Source: Prorocentrum cordatum (taxonomy: Eukaryota; Sar; Dinophyceae; Prorocentrales; Prorocentraceae). Taken from it: 64,000 nucleotides of DNA. This document shows, one piece after another, positions 1-10,689 of the stretch. Within the stretch, counting starts at the first letter, position 1. Each line of letters starts with the position of its first letter. The notes under the pieces are model-generated. The model was not told the origin of the DNA. It saw only the letters and a program-made list of their open reading frames with translations, and made no database searches. The translations under genes were made by a program, and so were the position numbers. Location of the stretch: assembly GCA_963575745.1 (NCBI GenBank), contig CAUYUJ010012091.1, positions 124,001 to 188,000 of the forward strand, read 5' to 3'.

Positions 1-1205
1 TGTAGCTGAAGAGTCGGGTGGCGAGCCGCTGCTCCCGCAAAGCGAAGAGTAAAGGCCGGCATCGTCTTTTTCGCCCGCTCGTTCCAGCGTATGGCTTGAC
101 CTGACTGACTGTGCTTCTTTTGGACCTCTGGGAGGCTGGTCGTCGCTACGGCCGGACGCGTCTCGGCATCCTGGCCAGAGTGCGCCTCTGGACAGGTCCA
201 TTCGGGCGGGAGTGGGAGCAGACGGAGGGTGGACTGGGCCGAAGGGGGCAGGAGGGGTGCAGGATAAGGGAGGAGGGAGGAAGGCGGAGGGGAAAAGTGG
301 CCACGTCGTCGCCCGGGGAAAGGCGCCCGTGCGCGTTGCCTTTGGCCGTCCGCGGCATCGTATTTGAGCACGCCCGATCCGTCTCTCCCTTCCGAGACCG
401 TCACGTTAGACGACGTTGACTCCTCCGTTTTATGCGAGCATTGAACAAATCTTATCGTCAGCGCGCTCGTTTTTGCTCCGTGTTAGTATCTTGGGATGTT
501 TGCCAGAGCGTCGCCCTATTACGTGTGCTCGAAAGCGGGAGGGAGGGAAACAGGGAGGAGGATGGTCCACGCAAATCAGCCCCCAGAACGCCAGTATTTA
601 ATTTGAAGAGGGGCAGTGGACGGAGGAAGGAGGAGCTGGCGACATCTTATCTCGCCCGATCCGAGATAGAACTACCAGGGAGGAGCAGTGCAGAGACCAC
701 GGCGGACAGCGGCTCGTGTCGTCATTATTTCTCTTGCCTTTCCCCGGCGCGGTGCGGGGGGGGAGCGACAAGCAGCAGAAGGAGGAGGGGGAGGAGGGGG
801 GAGAACAACGGTGTTCGGTGTTCGGTCGGCCTGGTTACTTGGAAGTCAGCTTGTAACGCGGACTTGGACTGGAACTGCGATTGTTTTCCTTTCGCGTGTG
901 GCGCGCCGACTCAGGGGTGAAGACCCTGGGCGTCTGGCGTGGCGTGCGAGCCGAACGGTGGAAACCCTGGGCGCTCGGCCCCGAGGTGCACCCCGGGCGA
1001 AGGCTGCGCGGTTGCAGTCGGTCGGTTCGATTCAGGAGCGAAAGAAGGACGCGCACGTACGTGAATCCGCGTTGGTTTCGAGAGTGCGCATTGCGCGAAC
1101 GTTCGTTTTTGTTGCGGTCGGTCTCGCGGGTTGGGGGGCCGTGTTCATGTAGGTGGTTGAGCGTCCACGTCATTTACAGTGCAGACCCATGCCAAGAAAC
1201 ACCAT
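1..1205. other. GC-rich sequence, no supported gene
   Basis: Open frames here (for example 432-920 and 688-1152, plus strand) are explained by high GC and show no recognisable domain. A purine-rich tract lies at about 195-300. The 11-mer ggacctctggg at 122-132 also occurs at the outer ends of the AT-rich repeat copies at 15032 and 31751. Confidence 0.5.
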
Positions 1206-1299
1206 GCCTACGTCCTGTATGGGCTCCTATCAGTTTGGCGCCTACGTCCTGTACGTGGTTTGGCGCCTACGTCCTGTATGGGCCCCCTATCAGTTTGGT
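1206..1299 (+). repeat. short tandem repeat, three units
   Basis: The unit gcctacgtcctgta begins at 1206, 1240 and 1265. The first and third units continue into a shared cctatcagtttgg tail, and the middle unit is shortened. This looks like a small minisatellite. Confidence 0.8.
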
Positions 1300-1412
1300 C
1301 GGGTGTTGGGCCGTCGAGCCTTTGTGGGCCTCCTTCTGTCTCAGCCGGTGCCCCTTTCTCTATATCAGTGCGGTCGGTATTCCTCTCTGAGAGTCTGTGG
1401 AGGAGGGGGTTT

Positions 1413-1482
1413 CCCGCCCAGCTCGCTTCTCCCCTGGCCCGCCCAGCTCGCTTTTCCCTTGGGGAGGAGCGAGCTGGGCGGG
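1413..1482. repeat. direct plus inverted repeat (hairpin)
   Basis: cccgcccagctcgct occurs at 1413-1427 and 1438-1452, and its exact reverse complement at 1468-1482. The last two form a 15-bp perfect stem with a 15-nt loop. The right arm is also the start of the 598-bp tandem duplication. Confidence 0.85.
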
Positions 1483-2063
1483 ATGGGGAGTGGAGGGGGG
1501 AGACGGAGGAGAGGGGCGGGACGGAGGGGAGGGGAGGGAAGGAGGGGAGGGGAGGACGAAGAGCAGGGAGGGAGGGGGGGAGGGAGCGGATGGGAGGGAG
1601 GGAGGGGAGGGAGGGGAGGGGAGGGGAGGGGAGGGAAGAGGGAGGGGATGCGAGGGGAGGGAAGGGAGGCGAGGTGAGGGAGGGGAGGGGAGGGAGACAA
1701 GCTAGGTGCGCTCGCGTCATATCTGACGTCCTAACCCTCCCTCCCATCCCTTACCATGGCGTAGATTTCCTCTCTATTCGCACAGTCGGATGTGTTGTAG
1801 TAGAGCGTAGCATTACATAGCATAGCATGGTGTTGTAGATCAACGCGTATCCTGACAAAGCATCGCGTGACGACGCCCCAAAGTGGGGGGTGCGTCTGCG
1901 GTTCAAAAAACCAACGAATCGACACCGAATGTGGAATCATTTCTGATGGTTGTCTCGGGGCGGGCATTTTCTAGATTTTGGGGCCTATTTGGAAGGACCG
2001 ACAACCATGCCGTGGCATGGCGCTGGAAATAATGGCGCTAGCGCTGCAGCGGGAGCACGATTC
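1466..2063 (+). repeat. 598-bp tandem duplication, copy 1
   Basis: Copy 1 starts at ggagcgagctggg. It contains a ~215-bp (GGGA)n polypurine tract (about 1488-1702), a mixed segment with an AT-richer stretch (1750-1860) and a 3' end with the motif gcgctgcagcgggagcacga. Every stretch I compared is identical to copy 2 at a constant offset of 598. No gene is supported inside; the open frames are products of the polypurine tract. Confidence 0.9.
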
Positions 2064-2661
2064 GGAGCGAGCTGGGCGGGATGGGGAGTGGAGGGGGGAG
2101 ACGGAGGAGAGGGGCGGGACGGAGGGGAGGGGAGGGAAGGAGGGGAGGGGAGGACGAAGAGCAGGGAGGGAGGGGGGGAGGGAGCGGATGGGAGGGAGGG
2201 AGGGGAGGGAGGGGAGGGGAGGGGAGGGGAGGGAAGAGGGAGGGGATGCGAGGGGAGGGAAGGGAGGCGAGGTGAGGGAGGGGAGGGGAGGGAGACAAGC
2301 TAGGTGCGCTCGCGTCATATCTGACGTCCTAACCCTCCCTCCCATCCCTTACCATGGCGTAGATTTCCTCTCTATTCGCACAGTCGGATGTGTTGTAGTA
2401 GAGCGTAGCATTACATAGCATAGCATGGTGTTGTAGATCAACGCGTATCCTGACAAAGCATCGCGTGACGACGCCCCAAAGTGGGGGGTGCGTCTGCGGT
2501 TCAAAAAACCAACGAATCGACACCGAATGTGGAATCATTTCTGATGGTTGTCTCGGGGCGGGCATTTTCTAGATTTTGGGGCCTATTTGGAAGGACCGAC
2601 AACCATGCCGTGGCATGGCGCTGGAAATAATGGCGCTAGCGCTGCAGCGGGAGCACGATTC
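2064..2661 (+). repeat. 598-bp tandem duplication, copy 2
   Basis: Second copy, directly abutting the first, with a constant offset of 598 and no difference that I found by eye. Perfect identity means a very recent event or an assembly duplication. Confidence 0.9.
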
Positions 2662-2975
2662 GGAGCGAGCGGAAGCGCGGAAATGAGGCCAGCGCTGCAG
2701 CGGGAGCACGATTCGGAGGACGCGTATATATATATATATATATAGCATGGCGACGACCCAAAAATATCAACGAATCGACACCGAAATGTGGAATCACTAC
2801 CGACGGTTGTTTTCGGTGGGCATTTTCTAAATTTTGGGGCCCATTTGGAAGGACCGAAAACCATGCTGTGGCATGGCGCTGGAAATAATGACGCCAGCGC
2901 TGCAGCGGGGGCACGATTCGGAACGAAACGGAAGCGCTGAAATGAGACCAGCGCTGCAGCGGGAGCACGATTCGG
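2662..2975 (+). repeat. degenerate third partial copy of the duplication
   Basis: After a (TA)n run at about 2725-2744, the segment 2745-2930 repeats the 3' part of the 598-bp unit with substitutions (a variant of attttggggcctatttggaa and the following catggcgctggaaataatg). The motif gcgctgcagcggg recurs at 2041, 2639, 2692, 2897 and 2951, so this end of the unit has amplified separately. Confidence 0.8.
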
Positions 2976-3317
2976 AACGAGCTGTAGCCCGAAAACGAGG
3001 CCAGCGTCTCAGCGAGAGCAGCCATTTGAAACAAAACCCAAGCGAAAACCCAACTCCCGGGAATCCTGCGCGTAGAAGACCAGTGCGCGGAGGGGGGCCG
3101 AACAATCGCTGGACGTCACCAGGGGAGAGGAGGAGCGTCGTATTCATATGGTCCAATTGTGGAGGGGAGGAGTCCCAGGGGAGCGGGAGGGTAGCGGAGG
3201 GATGGAGGGGGGAGGGACGCGGAGGGGAGAGGAAAGGGGAGTGGAGGCAGGGCGGGGAGCAGCAGCCTCCCCCCCACTCTCGCTGCGGCCGGACCCGGCG
3301 GCGCGCCCAGGCGGAAT
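2976..3317. other. GC- and purine-rich, no supported gene
   Basis: Nothing recognisable. It contains a GGGAGGG-rich stretch (about 3165-3265). The long minus-strand open frame across 3144-3890 has no recognisable domain. Confidence 0.4.
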
Positions 3318-3456
3318 GCTAGGAAGTCCCCCGGCCTTTTGAGAAGTTTTCGAGGCCTTCCCCGGAGATACAGAGAACCTCCCAGAAGCCGCGAGGGCTC
3401 CGGAGAGAAGTCCCGCCGCTTTCAGAGAGGGCCTTCTCCTTCTCATTTTCCCCCCC
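3318..3456 (-). repeat. dispersed repeat family R8, minus-oriented copy
   Basis: The reverse complement of this segment aligns over its length with 49306-49447. Shared blocks include gagaaggagaaggcc, aagcggc(a/g)ggactt and ggggaaggc. Many substitutions indicate an old dispersed family. Confidence 0.7.
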
Positions 3457-4017
3457 ATAGCTCGCCGCCGATCTAAGGCCGAGGTCGGTTCGGGGGGGGG
3501 CTCTGATTTTCTTCCTGCTCGTTGGATGTTCTCATGCATCCTGGGGGAGGGCACCCTCGAATATGCTGCAGTTTTCGGACAAGGGGAGGGTCTCATTTTC
3601 TTGAGGTATGTTTTTCTGTCCTCGGTCCAGCCCTGCCTTTCCCCGCGGCCCAGGAGGGGGCGCTGGCGCGGGAGGTGGCGCGCATGAGGAGCGCCCCCCG
3701 CCCCAGCGGCTGCCGACCGTCGCGCGCACATGCGACCAAGATCGATTATGTTTCGGCGATTCCTCTTGAAGCAAACTCTAACCGACGAGAAGGGATGCAA
3801 TACTTGTCTGCGTTGCAACTGATCCTTCTTCACTTGCTCGACGCACCCATGTACACGTGCACGACCTGAGGGACGGCCTAAACGCGCCAAGCCAGCTGTA
3901 CGGAGAGTCCTGGGTCAAGACACTTGAGCCACCTGTTCGGCGATTGCCTTCCTACCCTGATCGGGAGGATCACCTCGACATGCAACGCCGACTCTCTGGG
4001 CCTCCCACATTGGGTCC
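3457..4017. other. no supported gene
   Basis: Mixed-composition sequence with only short open frames on both strands. I recognise no motif, RNA or repeat here. Confidence 0.4.
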
Positions 4018-4190
4018 GAGGAGATGGGGTCGGAGGTTCGCGCCGCATCGCCGATGCATCGGAGATGCGGCTCGATGTGGAGGCCGGTATTCTCCACGCA
4101 GGCGTCGCCAAAGCATTGCCGATGCAGTGGCGATGCATCGGCGACGCGGCGTGATCCTCCGACCCTATTCACTCGGACCCCATCTAGAAG
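4018..4190. mobile_element. fold-back element family FB2, copy 1
   Basis: The outer arms are gatggggtcggagg (from 4023) and cctccgaccctattc (4157 on). The interior is made of degenerate gatgcatcg/cgatgcatc units that pair with each other, so the segment is largely self-complementary. A better-preserved copy lies at 50729-50914. Nonautonomous, with no coding capacity. Confidence 0.75.
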
Positions 4191-4319
4191 GTCTCTAAAC
4201 CAAAATGCATGAGAGCATGCAAGCACATTCCTCCTCGATCCTCGAGGGTCGGGGTAAAATGTTGCTACGCCGATCCAGTGCGTGGCCTCAAGCTTGATGT
4301 TGCGTGGCAACGTCGTGGC

Positions 4320-4650
4320 CACCGTCGTCGGTCGCTGGTCGTCGGTCGCTGGTCGTCCGTCGTCGTCGTCGTCGTTGTCGTTGTCGTCATCATTGTCGTC
4401 GTCGTCGTCGTCGTTGTCGTCGTCGTCGTCGGTCGCTGGTCGTCGTTGTCGTCGTCCTCTGCGGTCGTCCGTAATCGTCCGTGGTCGTCAGTGGTCGTCC
4501 GGCGTCCGTCACCGTTCGTCATCGTCGGCGTCGGCCTGCGTCGTCGGCGTCGGTCCTCGCCGTCGCCTGCCGTGGGTCGCCCGTCGTTGTCTTCGTCGTC
4601 GGCGGCGTCGTTGTCTTCGTCGTTGTCGTCGTCGTCGTCGTCGTCGCCCG
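4320..4650 (+). repeat. (GTC)n-type microsatellite
   Basis: Long degenerate run of gtc/gtcgtt units. It yields poly-Ser, poly-Val or poly-Asp frames on both strands that should not be called as genes. Confidence 0.9.
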
Positions 4651-5043
4651 TCGGCTCGCGCCAGCGCCGGCCCGCGTCGGCGGCGGGCTCGCCCCGTGGC
4701 GCGCCCCGAGGGCGGAGTGCGCGCGGGCGACCGCCGAGCTGGAGGCGGCGGAGGCCAAGCACCGGGGCCTCGCCGAGCAGGCGGGCCGCGGCTGCCGTGC
4801 CCCTCTCGGAGGTTCGCCCCGCTCGAGTCTCTCGGGCGCCTCTCGGAGGGTCGCCCCGCTCGACGCTGTCTGGCGCCTTCGTAGGTCCTCGGCGATCTCG
4901 GCGGCTTTGTCCAGCCTATCGCGAGGCTCTCTGGCAGCTGCGGGCTCGAGGATGGGGGCGCGAGGGGCGGTTGAACAATATGAGCTTGGCCATTCCGTAA
5001 GGGGGCGGAGGAGGACGAGGAGAAGGAGGAGGAGGATGAAGAA
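4651..5043. other. GC-rich sequence upstream of the leader relic
   Basis: Alanine/arginine-rich open frames only. A short agaaggagga run precedes the spliced-leader relic at 5044. No gene is supported. Confidence 0.4.
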
Positions 5044-5065
5044 TCCGTAGCAATTTGGGCTCAAG
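5044..5065 (+). other. relic dinoflagellate spliced leader (retrocopy 5' end)
   Basis: The 22-nt segment begins tccgtagc and ends ggctcaag. It matches the conserved dinoflagellate trans-spliced leader as I recall it at 20 of 22 positions (differences at positions 9 and 14). In dinoflagellates this sequence is added to mRNAs after transcription, so its presence in genomic DNA directly upstream of a coding region indicates reverse transcription and reinsertion of a mature mRNA. The first in-frame ATG follows 113 nt later at 5179. Confidence 0.8.
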
Positions 5066-5178
5066 CTGCCATCTTCTCAGTTTGGTTGAATCAGCCCGCC
5101 GCGGTTCGGGGGGCCCGTGGTTCGGGGGCCCCCAGGTGGCTTCAAGACCTGGGGCACCCTTGTCTTTTCTCGTGCAGC

Positions 5179-6813
5179 ATGCCCACGAAGGGCAACAAAG
5201 GCAATGGTTGGCAGGACTGATGGGCGTGCCCCAGCAAACGCTGCCAGGTCAAGAACAATTGTGAGTGGAGGACCACCTGCTACTTATGCGAGACCAAGAA
5301 TTCCCAGGTGCCTGGGGCGGTGGAACCTCGTCCGCCTCGTGGTGCTTGGGGCAAGCGCGCTCTGCCCGATGAGGACAAGTGCGACACCGCCCGAGCTCGG
5401 GCAGCTGGCGCGCCTGCCGTGCCAGGCCAAGGGCCCCAGGAAGGCCAGCTCCAGCAGGCTCCAGGCAGGCCAGCACCAGGCCAGGCGCTCGATGGCGTGG
5501 TCGGCGCGCTGGCTGTGCAGGGCGGCCTGGCGGCGCAGCTGGCCCAGGCCCCGGGCGCAGTCAAGCAGGTGCTCGCGGCCACAGGCAGGCCGCAGGCGGG
5601 GTGCGGGCAGGCCAATGGGTCAGCCCTTGAAGCTTCTGTCCTTCCTCCTGCAGCTGGCGATGGCCTGTCGACATGGCGTCAGGATCGACGCGAGCGCCCA
5701 GGTGGTGCAGCTTGGGGCGGTGAGGAGCAAGACGATGATGTCCTCGTGCTCGAGGATGATCCCCCACCTGCGGCGGCAGCCCTTGGCCCTGCGGGTCAAG
5801 GTGAAACAGCCCCCACGTCGGCGCGCAGCGGGCGAGGTGGCATCGGAGGGGGCCGACGCCATTCGCCACGTCGATTCAGAAGATCCTGTGCTGCCAGCGA
5901 GGCCGGGGTCGCGTCAGCGCCCGCGACTGGTGCTCCTCGCGGCCTTCCAGCAGCTGCTAGGCGGCTGCTGGGGTAGCTCTGTCTTGCCCTCGCACCATGG
6001 TGGGGGGAGCGCCGCTGGATTCGGCGGCGCGCATGGCCGTGGCGCACCCCCCCCCGGGCCACTTTGACCCCTCGGCCTTGCCCCTCCTGCCGGGCGCGTC
6101 GGGGCCCCTTGGGAGGCCTTCCAGCGCCCAGGTCGCAGCCAGGAGTGGGCGCGGCTGAGCCGGAAGGAATGGCGGGCGGGTTGCCCGATGGGTTGGCCGC
6201 AACACATCCCGCTGGTGCTCAGCAGTTACATCATGATCGCCAGTTTTCTGCCGATGGCCAATTCGGCGCGATTGCCGACGGCGGCAGTCCTGGCAGGTCT
6301 GCGAGCAGCACGGGCGCGCGCAAGCTGAGGAAGTTCAGCACCAGTAACATTACGATCTGGACCAGCGCCCAATGGTTCTTGGAGAATAAGACAGACGCCG
6401 ACCTTGTCTTCTGGCAGGAGGTTGGCGTCATCTCCGAGCATCGCGCGGACAGGGTGGTGCCGATAGGTCGCGGCGGTTGGAAGGCCAAGGTGGCGCCGTC
6501 TCGGGGCTCTGGAGTTGGCCTCTCAGGGGGAGCGCGCGCGGGCACCTGGCGTCGCATTGGTCTCTGCGAGGCTCCCGTCCCCAAGCGCCCCAAGCTTTCT
6601 GAGCGGTATTTGCTGGTGTGGGTCAGCGGTCTGGTCCCCGGAGAGTTTCTCGCGGGGTCGCTGTGCCTCATCGCGGGGGGCGTTGTGGATGGCCACAGCT
6701 TCTTTATCTCGATGCAGTTGGGGGGAGGCGATTCGTGCTCTGTGTCAGACTCAGTCATGCCGCCAGAGACCCTGATTGGGTCGATCGAGGCGCGGCGGCG
6801 GATATATGAATAG
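5179..6813 (+). pseudogene. LINE-like retroelement ORF (zinc finger + endonuclease-like), leader-tagged retrocopy
   Basis: One reading frame runs from ATG 5179 to the stop at 6811-6813 (545 codons), broken only by TGA at 5218-5220 and TAG at 5974-5976. The start is chosen because it is the first ATG in this frame after the spliced-leader relic. Just after the first stop is a zinc-finger-like block, WACPSKRC ... CYLC ... N (about codons 15-40), the C-x4-C ... C-x2-C pattern common at the N-terminus of dinoflagellate retroelement proteins. A low-complexity Ala/Gly/Gln-rich middle follows. The C-terminal part (about 6320-6760) has ITIWTSAQWFLENKTDADLV-FWQE and GWKAKV...SGGA, which I read as a degenerate endonuclease/exonuclease/phosphatase domain of LINEs. 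No reverse transcriptase follows, so the copy is truncated. It is probably non-functional. Confidence 0.6.
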
Positions 6814-7734
6814 ACACACGCGCACTTGTTCTAATCAGCGGCGCAGAGGGCCCTCAGGCGCGGGCAGCAGATGGAAGCGCTGATGGCGCCGCGGACAAAA
6901 CGTCATGCATTGAAATGCAACGATGGGTGGTGAACTAAATGGAGGGGCTGTACCCAGCGAGCGCGCGGCGGCCAGAGCCCTACGAGAATGCAGGGCGGGC
7001 TCGACTCAAGGCGAACTGAAGCGCGAGTACTCTGGCGCTAACTGGGGCCGCATAATTACCGACAGACGACGGCCCAACACGCGCGCAGCGGCTGGGCCCC
7101 GAGGAGCACGCAGAGCAAAGTCGATTCAAAGGAACTGAATCGCAAGCAGCCGCGCCGCTTCATTGGAGCCTGGATTTAGCAGGCCTCGCAGCTATTGCTC
7201 CTGCGAGTTTGGCTGCTTTTAACGGCGTGGCTTCATTTGGGTGGTTTCGGTCCCGCTCGCGTGTTGCTTCTACGCGTGCTGCGCGTTTCCGACGCCGCCG
7301 TGCTGTTGCCCTGCATTCAGTGGTCGCGCCACTCCATTTTGCGTTGGCTCGACGCACTCTATGGATACTTTGTGGGCGTTCGCTAGTATGTGCGTTGACT
7401 CTTCGTGGGCCCATCACCCTGCCAATCTTGTCACCTCGCCAATTGGCTGGTCTGGCAGCCTTGCTGTCTATGCTCCGCTGTCATCCTGGAACTGTCTGGG
7501 CCTTTCTTGTAGTGTCCGCGGGGGGGGGCCTTGCGTCCTGCCATTGCGTTCGTCCGGGGGGTTGCAGCGCGTTTCCGCACTGGGCCGACAATATAATGGC
7601 AATTACAGGCAAACCACGTGAGTTGAAGGTGCCAGTCTTCGCGTTGCTGCCCGAGCAGTTCCCGCTGGAATTCCCTTTCGGTCCGGGGCCCGAAGGGATT
7701 TTCCGGGAGAGCGTTAGAGCTGGCTGAAGGTGGT
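6814..7734. other. no supported gene
   Basis: 6940-7140 holds a weak direct repeat of about 110-130 bp (blocks around gactcaaggcgaactgaagcg and gattcaaaggaactgaatcg). The plus-strand frame 7209-7727 is open for 172 codons but has no recognisable domain or credible composition, so I do not call it. Confidence 0.4.
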
Positions 7735-8520
7735 CGCTCTGAGCCAGATAGACGAATGCATCGCGCGGGAGTCTCGAGCTGGAGCCCCCTCCTATGAAAC
7801 CCGCGCGTTTTTAATCCCAGCCCGTCGTTCTCAAACCTATAATTGTCGTCACTTTTGGGTTCTACAGGCGTGAGCATGGAGGGGGTGTCGAGCGGGGGCC
7901 TTGCGCATGTGAGCGTTTTGCAAAGAAGTCTTTGGCGGGAGCCCCTTCCCTATGGGGACCACACTTAACGCTTGTAGTCCCAGGGGGTCGTCCTCTGTCG
8001 TCACCTTTTGGCCCCTCAGGCTTGAAGGTGGAGGAAGTGTCAAGCGGGGGCCTCGTCTGTGACTGAACCGCGAGGAACTCTCAGGCGGAGCCCTTCCCGA
8101 TGGGGCCCCCGCCTCCAGGTTCGAATCCGAGCGGGCCATCTGGGCTCTTCATTGTCCTCATGTTTGGTCTCCTCAGGCTCGAATCCGGAGGAACTCTCGA
8201 GCGGTGGCGTCGTCTGTGGGTGAATCGCGAGGAAGTCTCGAGCGGGGGCCCCTCCCCATGAACTCCGCGCCTCCACGTTCGAATCCGAGCGGGTCATCCG
8301 AAACCTGTAACTGTCATTGTGTTTGGGCTCTCCAGGCCTGAATCTGGAGGAAATCTCGAGCGGGGGCTTTGTCCGTGAGTGAATCCGGAAACCCCTCCCT
8401 ATGAGATCCCCGCCTTCATGTTCGAATGCGAGCGGGTCATCCGAATCATGTAACTGTCGTCATTTTTGAAATCCTCAGGCTTGAATATGGAGGAGAATCC
8501 CCGCCTCCATGGTGGACAAG
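7735..8520 (+). repeat. tandem ~150-bp degenerate repeat array
   Basis: About five diverged units. Recurring blocks include ctcgagcgggggc, cctccccatgaactccgc, gttcgaatccgagcggg (at 8119, 8277 and 8420, so spacings of 158 and 143), aactgtcgtca and ctcaggcttgaat. The gttcgaatcc core resembles a tRNA B box, but no tRNA fold is apparent. Non-coding. Confidence 0.75.
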
Positions 8521-8810
8521 AGGGCTGCGAACTCCAGGGCTGAGGCGGAGTTCGCGGCAGAGCTATGCTTTGCCCTGCCTCCCGCCTGAGCGCGGCGGCG
8601 CCCAGCTCGAGGCCCGCGGGGTGGTCCCGACGCCTTGCTCCCGCACCCCAGCAGCAAACGGGGTTGTCCCAACGGCCAGCCCGCGGGGGTTCCCCCAAGG
8701 GCTTCACTATCTGGCCGTCGGAGAACGCGCGCATGCCGGCCATGGCGGCGAGGGCGCCAAGGAAAATCGACGTGCGTGAGGAGAGGTGCACGATAAGAAC
8801 ATGCGGGATG

Positions 8811-9037
8811 GATGCGGAAAAAGAGGAGGAAGTGTAGGAGGGGGAAGGGCAAGAGGAGGAGAAGGCGAAGAGGAGGGGGAGAAGACAAGGAGGAGGAGGA
8901 GGAGGAGGACGACCAGGAACAAACCGAGGATGAGCAGGAGGAGGAGGATAATTATGATGATGATGCTGCTGATGATGCTGGTGGTGATGATGATCATGAT
9001 GGTGATGATGATGATTATGATGATGATGATGATGATT

Positions 9038-9109
<72 letters not shown>

Positions 9110-9193
9110 GTGATGGTGATGGTGATGGTGATGGTGATGATGCTGATGATGATGCTGATGATGGTAGTGGTGGTGGTGATGATGATGATGATC

Positions 9194-9241
<48 letters not shown>

Positions 9242-9470
9242 GTGATGGTGATGAGGAGGAGGAGGAGGAGGAGGAGAAGGAGGAGGAGGAGGAGGAAGTG
9301 GAGGAGGAGGAGGAGGAGGGGAAGGCAGGAGGGGGAAGAAGAGGAAAACGAGGAGGACCAGCAGGCATGACGAAAACGCAGAAAAAGGAGGAGGAGGAAG
9401 AGGAGGAGCAGGAGGAGGAGGAGGAGGAGGAGAAGGAGAAGGAGCGGGCAGGAGGCTGCAGGAGGAGGGA
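8811..9470 (+). repeat. GAT/GGA compound microsatellite
   Basis: GGA-rich flanks surround about 300 bp of nearly pure (GAT)n at 8950-9250. Both strands therefore show long frames (poly-Asp on plus, poly-His or poly-Ile on minus, up to 422 codons). These are artefacts of the repeat. Confidence 0.95.
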
Positions 9471-10047
9471 GCAGGAGGATCTCCACAGCCAGGCTGAACA
9501 AAAAATCGTGCGGGGCCCCACTGTCGGAGTAATCTGCCCCGCCCCAGCAGGGAGCCCCCCACTCCGACCCAGAAGTCCGACGTCGCATGTCTTTCCCAAT
9601 CCCGCTCCCCAAAGCGGCAGCTTCGGGCTTTCCCCCGACGTAGTGCCTCACAGCGTTTAAGGCACAACAGAGTAAAAGCTCCCGTTGCAGCAGCGATTTG
9701 CGTGGGCAGCGCTCCGCGTTACTGCCGGCAGCTTCTCGCCCGGGGAGCCGTCGAAAGGGCCGCCGGGGCCCGAAGACGATTCGCTGCAGGGGATGCAGAG
9801 GAGGCCGGGGTCGAAACGCAAGAAAAAATCGGGGGCCTTTGGGCGGGGATCGATGCAAACGGGGGTCAGTGGAGTCAGAGCGCCGGATCTTGCAAGATCC
9901 TGCGGAGCCAGGGGTGCATTGACCCGGGCTTGGGTGCAGGAGTCTGCGCTATGTTGCAGGATCGTGCAATGCCCGACAGGCCCGGGTCTGGATTGATCCG
10001 CATCAGTCACTCGCCGAACAACATGACTATAAATTTTCGGATGTCCG
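9471..10047. other. no supported gene
   Basis: GC-rich sequence. Short partially complementary motifs (cttgcaagatcctgc near 9890, gttgcaggatcgtgca near 9953) suggest a decayed repeat. No domain is recognised in the overlapping frames. Confidence 0.4.
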
Positions 10048-10163
10048 CGCGGACTTCATGGATCTACGTTGGGCACCCCTGAAGTTCGCGTCCGGCGCGG
10101 GCCCCCGGCGCGTTCCGCGCGCCAGGGAGTCGGGCCAAGCGCAGATCTCTGGAATCGCACGGG
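10048..10163. mobile_element. fold-back element family FB3, copy 1
   Basis: The left end resembles gcg-gga-ttc-tggatc...gctgggc and the right end gggccaagcgcagatct, giving imperfect inverted arms. The same design and end sequences occur at 51779-51880. Non-coding. Confidence 0.5.
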
Positions 10164-10280
10164 CCTTGGAGAGTTGATGCAGATTTGTTTTCTCTTTCTG
10201 GAGGTGTGTCCGACGGCGGCCTACGGCGGCGGCAACGGCCACTGCGGCGGCGGCGGCGGCCATGACGACCAGTACCCCAA

Positions 10281-10336
<56 letters not shown>
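10281..10336 (+). repeat. (GAC)n microsatellite, possibly coding
   Basis: Near-perfect GAC run. It lies in a short plus-strand frame, ATG 10262 to TAG 10427-10429 (55 codons): MTTSTPS, then about 17 Asp, then EVALSTGCDGARARATSIMS. The sequence after the Asp run has plausible codon use, so this could be part of an exon. It has no family match I recognise and may be chance. Confidence 0.6.
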
Positions 10337-10689
10337 GTCGCGCTGAGCACGGGCTGCGACGGGGCCCGCGCGCGCGCCACCAGCATTATGTCGGGCTTGC
10401 CCCTTTACAGGAGGAATATTCCCAACTAGTCAAAGAATAATGGGGGAACGATTTTTCTGATGTTTTGAATACTTCTGAATTTGTTTGAAATATTGTAAAT
10501 GTTTCCTACAAGAACCGCCTGTAGGAGGACATGCCCGACCTGACACCAGCAGGTGGAGGCGCGCACCCGGGACGCCCAGATGGACGCCAGGGAGCGCGAG
10601 TTCCTGGAGCAATACCGCCAGGCAGCCCTCCCTCCCAGGGCGGCCCCCCCCCCTGCTCCCAATTGGAGGGTTTCTCCGAAGGGCTTAGG

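Noticed and set aside
3144-3890. 248-codon minus-strand frame as a gene
   Set aside because: Ser/Arg/Pro-rich shadow frame that crosses repeat R8.
4209-5000. 263-codon plus-strand frame with poly-Val/Ser
   Set aside because: Product of the (GTC)n microsatellite.
7209-7727. 172-codon plus-strand frame as a gene
   Set aside because: No domain, biased composition, overlapping open frames; no independent support.
8105-8135. tRNA gene, suggested by ggttcgaatcc
   Set aside because: Flanking bases do not form a T stem or acceptor stem, and the motif recurs in a tandem repeat.
8399-9667. 422-codon minus-strand frame with a very long poly-His stretch
   Set aside because: Entirely explained by the (GAT)n and GGA microsatellite; no domain outside the repeat.
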